From an uncultured Shewanella sp. (GTDB lineage Bacteria; Pseudomonadota; Gammaproteobacteria; Enterobacterales; Shewanellaceae), in the NCBI RefSeq assembly GCF_947491715.1, contig NZ_CANLKR010000002.1, positions 248,001 through 312,000 of the forward strand: DNA of 64,000 nucleotides. Direction: 5' to 3'. This document shows, piece after piece, positions 62,720 through 64,000 of the stretch (positions within the stretch are counted from its first letter, which is position 1; every line of letters starts with the position of its first letter). The notes beneath the pieces are model-generated. The model did no database searches. It saw only the letters and a program-made list of their open reading frames with translations, and was not told the origin of the DNA. The translations under genes were made by a program, and so were the position numbers.

Positions 62720-64000
62720 ATGCACCAAGGCATCATGAAAGCCTGGCTCGAGTCATCTCACCTGAATGGGGCTAACTCGACCTATGTAGAACAGATGTAT
62801 GAAGCCTATCAAGAAGACCCTCAGTCAATTCCAGAAGATTGGCAGACGGTGTTTGATAATCTCCCTTATGTGAATGGTAATTCTGCTGAAGTACCTGAAG
62901 CGGTTCACTCTAAAGTTCGAGACTATTTTCGCAGCCTCGCATTAGAAGGACATCACAAGAGCTCTGCTCGAGTGAGCGATCCTGATGTTGATGCTAAACA
63001 AGTCAAAGTCCTGCAACTTATTAATGCTTATCGATTTCGTGGTCATCAAAGTGCAAACTTAGATCCCCTCGGCTTATGGGATCGCGATAAAGTATCTGAA
63101 TTGGATCCGAGTTTTCATGGCTTAGACAGCGATGACATGCAACGTGAATTTCATACTGGTTCTTTTGCGCACGGTGGCGATACGTTAAAGCTGATTGATC
63201 TCGTCAACGCACTCAAGTCCACTTATGGTGGGTCTATTGGTGCTGAGTATATGCATATTACGGATACTGACGAAAAACGTTGGATCCAGCAGCGTCTTGA
63301 GCCTTCATTGGGTCGAGGCCAATATACCACTGATGATAAGAAACGTGTGCTAGAAGGCTTGAACGCTGCTGAAGGGTTAGAGAAATACCTTGGCGCCAAA
63401 TTCCCAGGCGCAAAGCGTTTTTCACTCGAAGGGGGTGATGCACTTGTCCCTATGATGAGAGAAATCATTTACCGCGCGGGTGATGCTGGCACGAAAGAAG
63501 TGGTTATTGGTATGGCTCACCGCGGACGCCTAAATGTATTGGTGAACGTGCTGGGTAAAAAGCCCTCTGAGCTTTTCGATGAATTTGCGGGTAAACACGA
63601 GAGTAACAATGGCTCTGGTGATGTGAAATACCATCAAGGCTTCTCATCAGACTTTGAAACCCCCGGCGGTAATGTGCATTTAGCACTCGCCTTTAACCCA
63701 TCACATCTTGAAATTGTTAATCCTGTGGTCATCGGCTCTGTGAGAGCACGTCTTGACAGACGTGGTTGTGATACGGGTTTGCAAGTCTTGCCAATTACCA
63801 TTCATGGTGATTCAGCCATTACAGGCCAAGGGATAGTGCAAGAGACATTTAACATGTCTCAAACTCGTGGTTTTAAGGTGGGCGGTAGCATTCGCATTGT
63901 GGTGAATAACCAAGTGGGCTTCACAACCTCTAATCGTGAAGATGTGCGCTCAACTGAGTACTGCACCGATATCGCGAAAATGGTTCAAGCGCCGATTTTC
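62720..64000 (+). CDS. sucA: 2-oxoglutarate dehydrogenase E1 component (3' end outside window)
   Basis: 427 codons visible of an expected 935 or so. MKAWLESSHLNGANSTYVEQMYE at the start is the E2-binding N-terminus; FRGHQSANLDPLG near 106 and GMAHRGRLNVLVNVLGK near 262 begin the thiamine-diphosphate part. ATG at 62720 with AAGGA 6 bases before. Next TCA enzyme after succinate dehydrogenase, as in many gammaproteobacteria. Confidence 0.96.
   Translation, partial: MHQGIMKAWLESSHLNGANSTYVEQMYEAYQEDPQSIPEDWQTVFDNLPYVNGNSAEVPEAVHSKVRDYFRSLALEGHHKSSARVSDPDVDAKQVKVLQLINAYRFRGHQSANLDPLGLWDRDKVSELDPSFHGLDSDDMQREFHTGSFAHGGDTLKLIDLVNALKSTYGGSIGAEYMHITDTDEKRWIQQRLEPSLGRGQYTTDDKKRVLEGLNAAEGLEKYLGAKFPGAKRFSLEGGDALVPMMREIIYRAGDAGTKEVVIGMAHRGRLNVLVNVLGKKPSELFDEFAGKHESNNGSGDVKYHQGFSSDFETPGGNVHLALAFNPSHLEIVNPVVIGSVRARLDRRGCDTGLQVLPITIHGDSAITGQGIVQETFNMSQTRGFKVGGSIRIVVNNQVGFTTSNREDVRSTEYCTDIAKMVQAPIF

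Overview
The window reads as chromosome of a marine-type gammaproteobacterium, most likely Shewanella or a close relative. The evidence is protein content and gene order: gltA divergent from sdhCDAB-sucA with an RND efflux operon beside gltA, comEC-msbA-lpxK-ycaR, and yejM-yejL divergent from yejK. The genus is an inference from these families and their order; no database was consulted.

Layout. 1-1400: the 3' part of an iron lipoxygenase gene. 1401-3744: an AT-rich accessory stretch with two paralogous genes for small membrane/coiled-coil proteins and a palindrome-rich spacer. 3745-21943: a remnant of a Mu-like siphophage, with Mu-type head genes (I protease, T capsid, gp35-37) followed by a siphovirus tail module (tail tube, frameshifted tail assembly chaperones, tape measure, tail tip, 2214-residue fibre/J protein). 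No transposase, repressor, terminase, portal or lysis gene is visible. A two-gene accessory cassette (moron) with its own terminator sits inside the tail operon. 22011-22145: five copies of an 11-bp motif just past the phage genes. 22351-22427: tRNA-Pro(GGG).

22590-42137: core-type genes. They include the yejM/yejL/yejK cluster, a dihydroorotase-family gene, a double-domain QueD-like protein, an M23 peptidase, a DUF2062 protein, comEC, msbA, lpxK, ycaR, a RIO/LPS-kinase-like protein, a metallo-beta-lactamase-fold protein, a large lipoprotein made of 20 RCC1-like repeats, and the glutamate transporter gltS.

42138-49888: a second accessory island. It holds a heptanucleotide tandem repeat, an orphan H-NOX gas sensor, a small DUF6500-like gene with integron-like edges, a small gene broken by a stop codon, a Gabija-like pair (class 2 OLD nuclease plus UvrD-like helicase), a GNAT acetyltransferase bracketed by a 64-bp direct repeat, and a DUF6817-like gene bracketed by a repeated palindrome.

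49889-64000: core again. An efflux operon encodes an adaptor and two RND permeases, followed by citrate synthase and, divergently, succinate dehydrogenase sdhCDAB and the start of 2-oxoglutarate dehydrogenase sucA. Together these give a contiguous TCA-cycle block.

The best candidates for further work are the Gabija-like operon with its broken third gene, the duplicated membrane/coiled-coil genes beside the phage, the phage moron cassette, the motif array at the phage edge, the repeat-flanked GNAT gene and the RCC1-repeat lipoprotein. None is claimed as proven new; each rests on reading the sequence by eye.
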